A DNA stretch of 64,000 bases from Rodentibacter haemolyticus (lineage in GTDB: Bacteria > Pseudomonadota > Gammaproteobacteria > Enterobacterales > Pasteurellaceae): positions 1,984,001 through 2,048,000 of the forward strand of contig NZ_CP063056.1 of NCBI RefSeq assembly GCF_015356115.1, in the 5' to 3' direction. The notes under the pieces are model-generated. The model saw only the letters and a list, made by a program, of their open reading frames with translations, was not told the DNA's origin and did no database searches. Positions 1 to 7,505 of this stretch are shown in pieces; the stretch's first letter is position 1, and the number at the start of each line of letters is the position of its first letter. The position numbers were made by a program, and so were the translations under genes.

Positions 1-2
1 CG

Positions 3-395
3 AACGGCGTGTTTGCTTTGGTTGGAAAACAACCTTATATTCTTACGACCAAAGTCTATCAACAGAAAAACTTAAAGCCGACATTTGCAGTGCAATCCGG
101 CCCGATGTTATTGATTAATGGAAAAATTAATCATCAATTTAAACCGACTTTAGAAAGCTATCATAAACGCAATGCCGTGTGTTTGGATAAGCAAAATCAA
201 TTATTTTTTATTTTGACCGTACAAGGTCAGCCGAATCTCTATACTTTGAGTCGAGGGTTGCAAAAAATCGGTTGTTATAATGCACTCTATTTAGATGGTA
301 CGATTTCGAATTGGTATATTCCCAATGCATTTAACAGCTTCCATTGGCATTACTTTGTCGGAATGATTTCTGTAACGGAAATGCATAAAAAATAA
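3..395 (+). CDS. Phosphodiester glycosidase family (DUF2233/NAGPA-like) protein, C-terminal part
   Basis: The reading frame is open to the left edge, so the gene starts before the window and only its last ~130 residues are visible. The segments FAVQSGPMLLINGKINHQF and NALYLDGTISNWYIP resemble the conserved core of DUF2233/NAGPA-type phosphodiester glycosidases, which in other members cleave sugar-phosphodiester bonds; many bacterial members are uncharacterised. An internal GTG at 9 is only an apparent start, because in-frame codons continue upstream of it. The stop is at 393-395. The substrate here is unknown. The family assignment rests on motif memory, with no alignment run. Confidence 0.7.
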   Translation, partial: NGVFALVGKQPYILTTKVYQQKNLKPTFAVQSGPMLLINGKINHQFKPTLESYHKRNAVCLDKQNQLFFILTVQGQPNLYTLSRGLQKIGCYNALYLDGTISNWYIPNAFNSFHWHYFVGMISVTEMHKK

Positions 396-454
396 CAAAA
401 GCGTTTTTTTTATAAGCAAATAAACCTGAAATTTAGATTTTTTGAAAAAAATGA

Positions 455-483
455 TTGACGAGATAAAGTCAAATCCGCATAAT
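455..483 (+). promoter_or_regulatory. Promoter of the tRNA operon
   Basis: TTGACG at 455-460 and CATAAT at 478-483 are separated by exactly 17 bp. They are followed by the GC-rich stretch ACGCCCCGC, a discriminator typical of stringently controlled stable-RNA promoters. The first tRNA begins 34 bp downstream of the -10 box. Confidence 0.75.
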
Positions 484-517
484 ACGCCCCGCAAAGCCGA
501 TATGGTTAGCAATAAAT

Positions 518-594
518 GGCTACATAGCTCAGTTGGTTAGAGCACAACACTCATAATGTTGGGGTCGCAAGTTCGAATCTCGCTGTAGCCACCA
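518..594 (+). tRNA. tRNA-Met (CAT), elongator
   Basis: A 77-nt cloverleaf with acceptor stem GGCTACA/TGTAGCC, D-arm AGCTCAGTTGGTTAGAGC, anticodon loop CTCATAA (anticodon CAT), T-arm GTTCGAATC and an encoded CCA end. The sequence closely follows E. coli elongator tRNA-Met rather than the initiator, whose first base pair is unpaired. It is the first gene of a four-tRNA operon. Confidence 0.95.
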
Positions 595-597
595 TTT

Positions 598-682
598 GCG
601 GGACTGGCGAAATTGGTAGACGCACCAGATTTAGGTTCTGGCGCCGAGAGGTGTGTGGGTTCAAGTCCCTCGTCCCGCACCA
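598..682 (+). tRNA. tRNA-Leu (TAG)
   Basis: An 85-nt class II tRNA with acceptor stem GCGGGAC/GTCCCGC, anticodon loop TTTAGGT (anticodon TAG), a long variable arm (GCGCCGAGAGGTGT), T-loop TTCAAGT and an encoded CCA. It lies 3 bp after the tRNA-Met gene, so the two are processed from one transcript. Confidence 0.95.
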
Positions 683-711
683 TTTATCGCTTTGTAATTC
701 AAAATAGTTGT

Positions 712-786
712 TGGGGTATCGCCAAGCGGTAAGGCACCGGGTTTTGATCTCGGCATCCCTAGGTTCGAATCCTAGTACCCCAGCCA
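712..786 (+). tRNA. tRNA-Gln (TTG), copy 1
   Basis: A 75-nt cloverleaf with acceptor stem TGGGGTA/TACCCCA, anticodon loop TTTTGAT (anticodon TTG), T-arm GGTTCGAATCC and an encoded GCCA end. It is identical over its whole length to the copy 120 bp downstream. Confidence 0.95.
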
Positions 787-831
787 TACTATCCTAAAAC
801 TTTTCTCACATTCTTATAGAAGAATTCTTGT

Positions 832-906
832 TGGGGTATCGCCAAGCGGTAAGGCACCGGGTTTTGATCTCGGCATCCCTAGGTTCGAATCCTAGTACCC
901 CAGCCA
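832..906 (+). tRNA. tRNA-Gln (TTG), copy 2
   Basis: Identical in sequence to the copy at 712-786, with a 120-bp period. This is a tandem duplication with diverged 45-bp spacer DNA. It is the last gene of the operon. I see no strong hairpin terminator directly after it before the IS element begins at 967. Confidence 0.95.
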
Positions 907-1023
907 TCTTATTTTCTTATAAATCGTTTTTGCGGTACTATGTATCACTTTCACAAAGAGAATTTTTGATCTGACCCCAAAAAGTTGGACTCAATAAGCC
1001 AACTCAGTCAGGGGCAGATTTTT

Positions 1024-1090
1024 ATGACCAAATACAATCAAGCATTCAAACAACAAGTCATCAATTTTTATCTTGATCCCGACCGAACGA
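1024..1090 (+). pseudogene. IS3-family OrfA fragment (N-terminus)
   Basis: ATG at 1024 begins MTKYNQAFKQQVINFYLDPD, the typical start of an IS3-family OrfA helix-turn-helix protein. After about 22 codons the sequence jumps into the other frame, into orfB catalytic-domain sequence at about 1091. Frame 1 continues for a further run of unrelated residues and then stops. The gene is a remnant left by an internal deletion. Confidence 0.75.
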
Positions 1091-1091
1091 A

Positions 1092-1568
1092 AAATGGCTT
1101 ACCGACATCACGGAAATCAAAGCCAAAGACGGCAGTAAGTGTTATGTTTCACCGATATTAGACTGTTTCAACTCAGAGATAATCAGTGTCGCCATCATTC
1201 GAAGTCCGAATTGGAAACAAGTGGAGACAATGTTACGACAAGCGATTGAAAAGTTGCCGGAAAATGCCGAACCGATACTGCATTCGGACCAAGGTTGGCA
1301 ATACCAAATGCGGGCGTATCAACGGATACTACAAGAAAACGGCATTGTGCAAAGTATATCGAGAAAGGGGAATTGTCTTGATAACGCCAAGATGGAGCGC
1401 TTTTTCGGTCGAATGAAAACCGAATGTATCTATGGTAAAGATTTTGACAATGCCGATGATATCGCTCAAGCCGTGAATGAGTATATTCGTTATTACAATG
1501 AGGAACGGATTAAATTAGGTTTAAAAAATTTGAGCCCTGTGGATTACAGGACTCAATATTTAAGTTAA
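1092..1568 (+). pseudogene. IS3-family transposase OrfB, C-terminal catalytic fragment
   Basis: This frame reads KWLTDITEIK (containing the first D of the DDE triad), then LHSDQGWQYQ (second D region), then SISRKGNCLDNAKMERFFGR (the region with the catalytic E) and ends in NEYIRYYNEERIKLGLKNLSP with a stop at 1566-1568. The DDE residues are therefore present, but the N-terminal DNA-binding part of OrfB and most of OrfA are gone. There is no obvious own start and ribosome-binding site, and the first in-frame start candidate is the GTG at 1221. It is a deletion derivative, not a working transposase. Confidence 0.85.
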
Positions 1569-1613
1569 ATTATCTGTCCAGATTTTAGGGAGCAGATCAC
1601 TTTTATTCTTAAG

Positions 1614-3197
1614 TTAATGTTCTCTTGTTTTGAAGAATACTATATCAGGGTAACGCTCTTGCGCTAAGTTTAAATTAACCATTGTTGGAGCGATATAGGT
1701 TAAGTTATCACCACCGTCTAAGGCTAAATTCTGTTCGTTCTTACGTTTAAATTCTTCAAATTTTTTCACATCGCTGCACTCTACCCAACGAGCCGTGGCG
1801 ACATTGACATTTTCGTAAATCGCTTCTACGTTATATTCCGTTTTTAGGCGGGAAACGACAACGTCAAACTGTAGCACACCCACAGCACCTACAATTAAAT
1901 CATTATTTATTAACGGTCTGAACACCTGTACCGCACCTTCTTCTGAAAGTTGTACCAACCCTTTTAGCAATTGTTTTTGTTTAAGCGGGTCTTTCAAACG
2001 AATACGGCGGAATAATTCCGGTGCAAAGTTCGGGATTCCTGTGAATTTCAACATTTCACCTTGGGTGAAGGTATCGCCGATTTGGATTGTACCGTGATTG
2101 TGTAAACCGATAATATCGCCGGCATAGGCCTCTTCTGCGTGTGAACGATCGCCCGCCATAAAAGTTAACGCATCAGAGATGACGATATCTTTACCGACAC
2201 GAACGTGTTTAAGCTTCATTCCTTTTTCATATTTACCGGATACTACCCGCATAAAAGCAACACGGTCTCGGTGTTTCGGATCCATATTTGCTTGGATCTT
2301 AAATACGAAACCAGAGAATTTTTCTTCCGAGCTTTCTACCGTGCGGGTATCGGCTTGGCGAGGTTGCGGTTTAGGTGCCCACTCCGTTAATCCGTCAAGG
2401 AAATGATCGACACCGAAGTTACCCAATGCGGTTCCGAAGAATACGGGGGTGAGTTCGCCTTTAATGAAAGCATCGTGTTCAAATTCATTGCTTGCGCCTT
2501 GCACCAACTCCAATTCATCACGGAGCTGTTGGGCTAAATCATCACCCACTGCCGCATCTAATTCAGGATTATCCAAGCCTTTAACGATACGTACTTCCTG
2601 AATGGTTGAGCCTTGTCCTGATTGATAGAGATAGGTTTCATCTTTGCTGATGTGATACACACCTTTGAATAATTTGCCGCAGCCGATTGGCCAAGTGATG
2701 GGGGCACAACGGATTTGTAATACGTTTTCCACTTCATCCAATAATTCCATCGGATCGCGAATATCCCGGTCGAGTTTGTTCATAAAAGTGATAATCGGTG
2801 TATCACGCAAACGGGTAACTTCCATTAATTTAATGGTGCGTTCCTCGACCCCTTTTGCGGAATCAATAACCATCAAACAACTATCTACTGCGGTTAAAGT
2901 GCGGTAGGTATCTTCCGAGAAATCTTCGTGCCCCGGAGTATCCAGTAAGTTCACTAAGCAATTGTTGTAAGGGAATTGCATTACGGATGTGGTAATGGAA
3001 ATTCCACGTTGTTTTTCCATTTCCATCCAGTCGGATTTTGCATGGGCGGTAGAACCTTTGCCTTTTACTGCTCCCGCCGTTTGGATCGCATTTCCATATA
3101 AAAGCACTTTTTCGGTAATGGTTGTTTTACCCGCATCCGGGTGGGAAATAATCGCAAAAGTGCGGCGTTTGTTTACTTCTTCTAAAGGATAACTCAT
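1614..3197 (-). CDS. prfC: Peptide chain release factor 3 (RF3)
   Basis: A translational GTPase that removes RF1/RF2 from the ribosome after termination. The 527-residue product shows the G1 P-loop SHPDAGKTT (residues 18-26), the Walker B-like DTPGHED, NKLD (G4), and the RF3-specific C-terminal segments GVLQFDVVVSRLKTEYNVEA and a terminal FFKTREH. Length matches the family (E. coli 529). I chose the ATG at 3197, giving MSYPLEEVNKRR, because it has a GAAGAA purine tract just upstream and matches the family N-terminus; a TTG six codons earlier is also in frame. It stands alone, with IS remnants after its 3' end. Confidence 0.95.
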   Translation of the reverse strand: MSYPLEEVNKRRTFAIISHPDAGKTTITEKVLLYGNAIQTAGAVKGKGSTAHAKSDWMEMEKQRGISITTSVMQFPYNNCLVNLLDTPGHEDFSEDTYRTLTAVDSCLMVIDSAKGVEERTIKLMEVTRLRDTPIITFMNKLDRDIRDPMELLDEVENVLQIRCAPITWPIGCGKLFKGVYHISKDETYLYQSGQGSTIQEVRIVKGLDNPELDAAVGDDLAQQLRDELELVQGASNEFEHDAFIKGELTPVFFGTALGNFGVDHFLDGLTEWAPKPQPRQADTRTVESSEEKFSGFVFKIQANMDPKHRDRVAFMRVVSGKYEKGMKLKHVRVGKDIVISDALTFMAGDRSHAEEAYAGDIIGLHNHGTIQIGDTFTQGEMLKFTGIPNFAPELFRRIRLKDPLKQKQLLKGLVQLSEEGAVQVFRPLINNDLIVGAVGVLQFDVVVSRLKTEYNVEAIYENVNVATARWVECSDVKKFEEFKRKNEQNLALDGGDNLTYIAPTMVNLNLAQERYPDIVFFKTREH

Positions 3198-3304
3198 GAT
3201 TTTTTCTTCGTTCAATTAAAAATGCGGGCTATTTTCGCTGATTTTGAGATTTTGCTCAAATCAAATTGGGAAAAACAACAAATTTCGTTGTTTTTACAAA
3301 AATA

Positions 3305-3316
3305 GCAAACGTTTGC
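3305..3316. promoter_or_regulatory. PurR operator of purC
   Basis: GCAAACGTTTGC is a perfect 12-bp palindrome identical to the core of the PurR consensus. It lies about 60 bp upstream of the purC start and 13 bp before a -10-like TACAAT (3330-3335), so it would cover the -35 region. This predicts repression of purC by PurR with hypoxanthine or guanine. Confidence 0.85.
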
Positions 3317-3329
3317 CCCAAAAGTGCGG

Positions 3330-3335
3330 TACAAT
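3330..3335 (+). promoter_or_regulatory. Probable -10 box of purC
   Basis: TACAAT sits 40 bp before the purC start, overlapping an uptake signal (AAGTGCGGT at 3322-3330). The -35 region is weak and coincides with the PurR operator. The promoter assignment is inferred from spacing only. Confidence 0.45.
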
Positions 3336-3374
3336 ACGCAACGATTTTTTATTGCGATAAAAAGGTGCAAACCA

Positions 3375-4247
3375 ATGACACAAAATAATCCGACATTGAG
3401 TCTTAAAAAAATTTATTCAGGAAAAGTACGGGATCTTTATGAAATTGATGATAAGCGTATGTTGATGGTGGCGACAGATCGCCTATCTGCGTTTGATGTG
3501 ATTTTAGATGAACCTATTCCTCGAAAAGGTGAAATTCTCACGCAAATTTCTAATTTTTGGTTTAATAAATTGGCACATATTATGCCGAATCATTTCACCG
3601 GCGATTCCGTTTATGATGTGCTGCCAGAAGAAGAGGCGGATTTAGTAAAAAATCGGGCGGTAGTGTGTAAACGATTAAATCCGATAAAAATCGAATCTAT
3701 TGTGCGTGGTTATTTAACGGGCAGCGGTTTAAAAGATTATCAACAAACCGGTACAATCTGCGGTTTGAAATTACCCGAAGGTTTAGTTGAAGCGAGTAAA
3801 TTACCGGAACCGATTTTTACCCCATCCAGTAAAGAAGAAGTGGGTAATCACGACATCAACATTAGTTATGCGGAATGTGAAAAATTAATCGGTGCGGATT
3901 TAGCGGCTCAAGTGAAAGAAAAAGCCATTGCGCTTTATACGGCGGCGGCGGAATATGCTTTAACCAAAGGCATCATTATTTGTGATACCAAATTTGAATT
4001 CGGTTTAGATGAAAAGGGTACGTTAACCTTAATGGACGAAGTGCTTACGCCGGATTCAAGCCGTTTTTGGGCGATTGATACTTATAAAGAGGGAATTAAC
4101 CCCCCGTCTTTTGATAAGCAGTTTGTACGCGATTGGTTAGAAACCAGCGGTTGGAACAAACAACCACCGGCTCCGAAAGTACCGGCGGATGTGATTGAAA
4201 AAAACGTGGCTAAATATCAAGAAGCCTTAGATCTTTTAACTCGATAA
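3375..4247 (+). CDS. purC: Phosphoribosylaminoimidazole-succinocarboxamide synthase (SAICAR synthetase)
   Basis: Catalyses the ATP-dependent joining of CAIR and aspartate in purine biosynthesis. The 290-residue product starts MTQNNPTLSLKKIYSGKVRD and contains VATDRLSAFDVIL, IESIVRGYLTGSG and LMDEVLTPDSSRFW, all characteristic of SAICAR synthases. It is the long form (about 290 residues), unlike the ~237-residue E. coli enzyme, and resembles the forms known from other Pasteurellaceae and yeast. I chose the ATG at 3375 because upstream in-frame sequence runs into the promoter region. A PurR operator lies upstream and a hairpin terminator follows. Confidence 0.95.
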   Translation: MTQNNPTLSLKKIYSGKVRDLYEIDDKRMLMVATDRLSAFDVILDEPIPRKGEILTQISNFWFNKLAHIMPNHFTGDSVYDVLPEEEADLVKNRAVVCKRLNPIKIESIVRGYLTGSGLKDYQQTGTICGLKLPEGLVEASKLPEPIFTPSSKEEVGNHDINISYAECEKLIGADLAAQVKEKAIALYTAAAEYALTKGIIICDTKFEFGLDEKGTLTLMDEVLTPDSSRFWAIDTYKEGINPPSFDKQFVRDWLETSGWNKQPPAPKVPADVIEKNVAKYQEALDLLTR

Positions 4248-4253
4248 GCGATA

Positions 4254-4282
4254 AAATCCCTGCGAAAAAGGCAGGGATTTTT
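4254..4282 (+). terminator. Rho-independent terminator of purC
   Basis: A 10-bp stem AAATCCCTGC / GCAGGGATTT with loop GAAAAAG, the 3' arm running into a T-rich stretch, just after the purC stop. Confidence 0.85.
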
Positions 4283-4393
4283 ACGAGTGAAAGAGAAAGT
4301 AATGATGAATAAAAATTGTGAGCATAATACGGAAATCACTAGACAAATACAAAAAGTGCGGTTATATTTTTCCGAGTTTTTATTCATATAAAG

Positions 4394-4407
4394 TGATTAA
4401 ATATTCA
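4394..4407. promoter_or_regulatory. ArgR box upstream of argG
   Basis: TGATTAAATATTCA matches 13 of 14 positions of the ARG-box core TGAATWWWWATTCA. It lies 26 bp before the argG start. A weaker match, TGAATAAAAATTGT, lies at 4306-4319. This predicts arginine-dependent repression by ArgR. Confidence 0.7.
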
Positions 4408-4432
4408 AATTCACAGTCAGTAAGGAAAAAAT

Positions 4433-5767
4433 ATGTCAAATACTATTTTACAAGGTTTACCTAAAGGTCAAAAAGTGGGGATTGCTTTCTCCGGCGGTTT
4501 AGATACTAGTGCGGCATTACTTTGGATGCGTCAAAAAGGTGCGGTGCCTTATGCCTATACCGCGAATTTAGGGCAACCGGACGAAGATGATTACAATGCT
4601 ATTCCGAAAAAAGCGATGGCTTACGGTGCGGAAAATGCGCGTTTAATTGATTGTCGTGCGCAATTGGTTCACGAGGGGATTGCGGCGATTCAATGCGGTG
4701 CATTTCATATCTCTACAGGCGGTATCCCTTATTTCAATACAACGCCGCTTGGTCGTGCAGTAACGGGTACAATGCTGGTGGCGGCAATGAAAGAAGATGA
4801 TGTCAATATCTGGGGTGATGGTTCTACCTTTAAAGGGAATGATATTGAACGTTTCTATCGCTACGGCCTATTAACCAATCCGAAATTAAAAATCTACAAA
4901 CCTTGGTTAGATGATCAATTTATTCACGAATTGGGTGGCCGTTTTGAAATGTCCCGATTCCTTATTGAAAATGGTTTCGACTATAAAATGTCGGTAGAAA
5001 AAGCCTATTCAACGGATTCAAATATGCTTGGTGCAACCCACGAAGCTAAAGATTTAGAAGAATTAAGTACCGGTATGAAGATTGTGAAACCGATTATGGG
5101 TGTCGCATTCTGGGATGAAAGTGTAGAAATTAAACCTGAAACCGTTACGGTTACTTTTGAAGAAGGTGTACCGGTCGCATTCAATGGTAAACGTTTTGAT
5201 GATGCCGTAGAAATGATGCTTGAAGCAAATCGTATCGGTGGTCGCCACGGTTTAGGTATGTCGGATCAAATTGAGAACCGCATTATTGAAGCAAAATCCC
5301 GCGGTATTTACGAAGCGCCGGGAATGGCATTGCTACATATCGCTTATGAACGTCTATTAACCGGTATTCATAATGAAGATACGATCGAGCAATACCGCAT
5401 TAACGGTTTACGCTTGGGGCGTTTATTGTATCAAGGCCGTTGGTTTGATCCGCAAGCTTTAATGTTGCGTGAAACGGCACAACGTTGGGTCGCAAAAGCG
5501 ATTACCGGCACGGTAACCTTAGAATTACGCCGCGGTAACGATTTTACAATCTTAAATACCGAGTCGCCGAACTTAACCTATGAAGCAGAACGCTTGAGTA
5601 TGGAAAAAGTAGAAGATGCGCCGTTTGATCCGATTGATCGTATCGGTCAATTAACTATGCGTAACTTGGATGTCGCAGATACGCGCGGCAAATTAGGCAT
5701 TTATGCTGAAACCGGGTTGCTTTTGGTTGGTAAGGATTCTGTGTTACCGCAATTAGGTAAAAAATAA
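4433..5767 (+). CDS. argG: Argininosuccinate synthase
   Basis: Joins citrulline and aspartate using ATP in arginine biosynthesis. The 444-residue protein has the N-type ATP pyrophosphatase P-loop SGGLDTS at residues 20-26 and the long (about 447-residue) enterobacterial-type architecture, with conserved GDGSTFKGNDIERFYRYG and AYSTDSNMLGATHEAKDLE. The start is supported by TAAGGAAAAAAT just upstream. It follows purC but is separated by a terminator and by its own ArgR box, so it is transcribed independently. A USS-pair hairpin terminates it. Confidence 0.96.
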   Translation: MSNTILQGLPKGQKVGIAFSGGLDTSAALLWMRQKGAVPYAYTANLGQPDEDDYNAIPKKAMAYGAENARLIDCRAQLVHEGIAAIQCGAFHISTGGIPYFNTTPLGRAVTGTMLVAAMKEDDVNIWGDGSTFKGNDIERFYRYGLLTNPKLKIYKPWLDDQFIHELGGRFEMSRFLIENGFDYKMSVEKAYSTDSNMLGATHEAKDLEELSTGMKIVKPIMGVAFWDESVEIKPETVTVTFEEGVPVAFNGKRFDDAVEMMLEANRIGGRHGLGMSDQIENRIIEAKSRGIYEAPGMALLHIAYERLLTGIHNEDTIEQYRINGLRLGRLLYQGRWFDPQALMLRETAQRWVAKAITGTVTLELRRGNDFTILNTESPNLTYEAERLSMEKVEDAPFDPIDRIGQLTMRNLDVADTRGKLGIYAETGLLLVGKDSVLPQLGKK

Positions 5768-5780
5768 TTAAGTTGAAATG

Positions 5781-5811
5781 AATAACCGCACAAAAGTGCG
5801 GTTATTTTTTT
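5781..5811. terminator. Uptake-signal hairpin terminator between argG and ribA
   Basis: AATAACCGCAC / GTGCGGTTATT with loop AAAA, followed by a T-run. The stem is built from a pair of inverted uptake-signal cores. It ends argG and, because ribA converges, probably works in both directions. Confidence 0.85.
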
Positions 5812-5819
5812 GAATGTTT

Positions 5820-6476
5820 TTACTTACCTCGAATCACTTCTTCCTGACAATGGGGACAATTCATTAAATGTTCTTCATTATTATGAACAATGTAATGCCC
5901 CATTTTTTTGGCTTTGGTATCCAAATATTTGGTGTTATAACGGTTTTCGCCGACATTGAGGGGAACGCGTTCCACCACATTAATTCCCGCTTTTTTCATC
6001 GTTTCCACTTTTTCCGGATTATTGGTCATTAAGCGCACTTTTTTCACACCTAATAATTCAAACATATCCGCACAGACTTCAAAATTTCGTTCATCGGCTT
6101 TAAAGCCTAGGGCGAGATTCGCTTCAATGGTATCCATTCCCTTATCTTGTAGGGAATAGGCACGAATTTTATTAATTAACCCTATGCCACGCCCTTCTTC
6201 ACGGTGATAAATTAATACACCGCGACCTTCTTCTTTAATTTGATGAAGTGCCGTAGCAAGCTGAAATCCGCAATCGCATTTTAAACTGTGGAGCGCATCA
6301 CCGGTTAAACATTCGGAGTGAATACGTGACAAAACCGGTTCGTCATCGTTTGAAATATCGCCCATCACTAATGCCACGTGTTCTTTTTTGGTATCGGGAA
6401 ATTCAAAACCGACCATTTTAAAAATACCGTATTCAGTGGGTAAATCGGCTTGGGCAACCAACTGGATTTTTGCCAT
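5820..6476 (-). CDS. ribA: GTP cyclohydrolase II
   Basis: First step of riboflavin synthesis, opening the GTP ring. The 218-residue product has the zinc-binding pattern C-LTGDALHSLK-CDC, the catalytic region LIYHREEGRGIGL and the NNPEKVE segment near the C-terminus. The ATG at 6476 (MAKIQLVAQADLP) is preferred because GAGGA lies 6 bp before it; an upstream ATG adds six residues that the family lacks. Compared with E. coli (196 residues) it carries a C-terminal extension ending NCPHCQEEVIRGK with a CxxC pair. It is divergent from pgpB. Confidence 0.93.
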   Translation of the reverse strand: MAKIQLVAQADLPTEYGIFKMVGFEFPDTKKEHVALVMGDISNDDEPVLSRIHSECLTGDALHSLKCDCGFQLATALHQIKEEGRGVLIYHREEGRGIGLINKIRAYSLQDKGMDTIEANLALGFKADERNFEVCADMFELLGVKKVRLMTNNPEKVETMKKAGINVVERVPLNVGENRYNTKYLDTKAKKMGHYIVHNNEEHLMNCPHCQEEVIRGK

Positions 6477-6543
6477 AAAGTTATCCTCATTCATTTCATT
6501 TCTGCTAAAATGCGCACTTCATTCTTATTATCAAGGAGCGAAT

Positions 6544-7263
6544 GTGTTTAAAAGGCTGTCATTATATACGTTATTACTTTGTCTTGTACCATTTTTTATG
6601 TGGGGGTTTTCTTATCAATGGAATGGTAATAGCCAATTAATCGAAGCCGATTACTGGCTTTATTTGCTCACCGAAACCGGTAGTGTCCCTTATGCATTGA
6701 TTACCTGTGCGGTGTTTGCCTTAATTTTGGGGTTTTTATTTAAAAACCGCAAACAATGGTTCTTAGGCGTGATGGTGATGGCTTTTGCAGTGGTTGCTAC
6801 CCAAGCGTTGAAAACCGGTTTGAAAGCAGTGTTTAAAGAACCTCGCCCATTCACCGTCTATTTAGCGGAGCAAACACACACAAATGCAGAAAATTTCTAT
6901 AAAAATGATCGTTCACAACGTGCGCTGATCGCAAGAGACTTTTATAGCACCCAAACCGACACACCGGCTTGGCTTGTAAAACATTATGAAAATGAAACGG
7001 GTTATTCCTTTCCATCCGGTCATGCTATTTTTGCGGCGACTTGGTTGATGCTGGCGGCAGGTTTTACACAATTATTGGGAAACCGTTCGTGGAAGGCGAA
7101 ATTATTGATGGGGGCAATGGCAGTATGGAGCCTATTGATGCTCGTTAGCCGTGTTCGTTTGGGAATGCATTACCCCATTGATCTTTTGGTGTCGATCCTT
7201 TCGGCGTGGGTAATCAGTATGATTATTTTCGGTTTTTTACAGAAAAAACGATCTTCGTCATAA
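6544..7263 (+). CDS. pgpB: Phosphatidylglycerophosphatase B / PAP2-family lipid phosphatase
   Basis: Membrane phosphatase acting on phosphatidylglycerol phosphate and possibly undecaprenyl pyrophosphate. It has the three PAP2 motifs: K-x6-RP (KAVFKEPRP), FPSGH and SRVRLGMHYPIDL. Several hydrophobic segments indicate an inner-membrane protein. I place the start at the GTG at 6544 (MFKRLSLYTLLL, 239 residues) because AAGGAG lies just upstream; longer frames would run through the ribA promoter region. It is divergently placed from ribA as in H. influenzae. Confidence 0.92.
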   Translation: MFKRLSLYTLLLCLVPFFMWGFSYQWNGNSQLIEADYWLYLLTETGSVPYALITCAVFALILGFLFKNRKQWFLGVMVMAFAVVATQALKTGLKAVFKEPRPFTVYLAEQTHTNAENFYKNDRSQRALIARDFYSTQTDTPAWLVKHYENETGYSFPSGHAIFAATWLMLAAGFTQLLGNRSWKAKLLMGAMAVWSLLMLVSRVRLGMHYPIDLLVSILSAWVISMIIFGFLQKKRSSS

Positions 7264-7274
7264 AATAAAGGGTT

Positions 7275-7486
7275 AAGTGCGGTTAAAATTTTCACCATTA
7301 TGTCTCTATCAGTTGTACAAATCATTGTAGGCTGTGTTGGGCTAAGCCGTAACGCACCAATTAACAATTGTTTAATGATGAAATGGTGCGTTACGCCTCG
7401 GCTAACGGTACCCTACCTAATAAATATTTGATATAAAATTCGCTTTGTGCATTTGCTGCATAATACCGAAAATTTTAACCGCACTT
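7275..7486. repeat. MITE-like inverted repeat element, copy A
   Basis: Between pgpB and nagK. The outer ends are inverted copies of AAGTGCGGTTAAAATTTTC (an uptake signal plus tail), followed inward by CATTATGT...GTTGTACAAATC on the left and the complement of GCTTTGTGCATTTGCTGCATAAT on the right. The core contains inverted GGTGCGTTACG / CGTAACGCACC arms. It shares ends and core type with the elements at 22421 and 52690. Confidence 0.75.
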
Positions 7487-7505
7487 TTTATCAAGGAGTT
7501 TGATT

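Larger units (their letters stand above)
967..1599 (+). mobile_element. IS3-family element, internally deleted (633 bp)
   Basis: Imperfect 24-bp terminal inverted repeats bound the element at 967-990 (TGATCTGACCCC...TTGGAC) and 1576-1599 (its complement, ending CAGATCA). Inside are the first ~22 codons of an orfA-like gene joined to the C-terminal part of an orfB-like transposase, so roughly half of a normal 1.2-1.4 kb IS3/IS150-group element is missing. No matching target-site duplication is visible at the two edges. It is probably immobile unless a full-length relative supplies transposase. The end of an 85-bp relative lies at 20893-20976. Confidence 0.85.

Noticed and set aside
551..787. 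Minus-strand ORF across the tRNA genes
   Set aside because: It runs antisense through three tRNA genes and is made of tRNA complement; it is a common false prediction.
7441..7470. MITE ends as outward promoters (TTGTGC ... CATAAT)
   Set aside because: The spacing between the -35-like and -10-like boxes is only about 8 bp, too short for a sigma-70 promoter.
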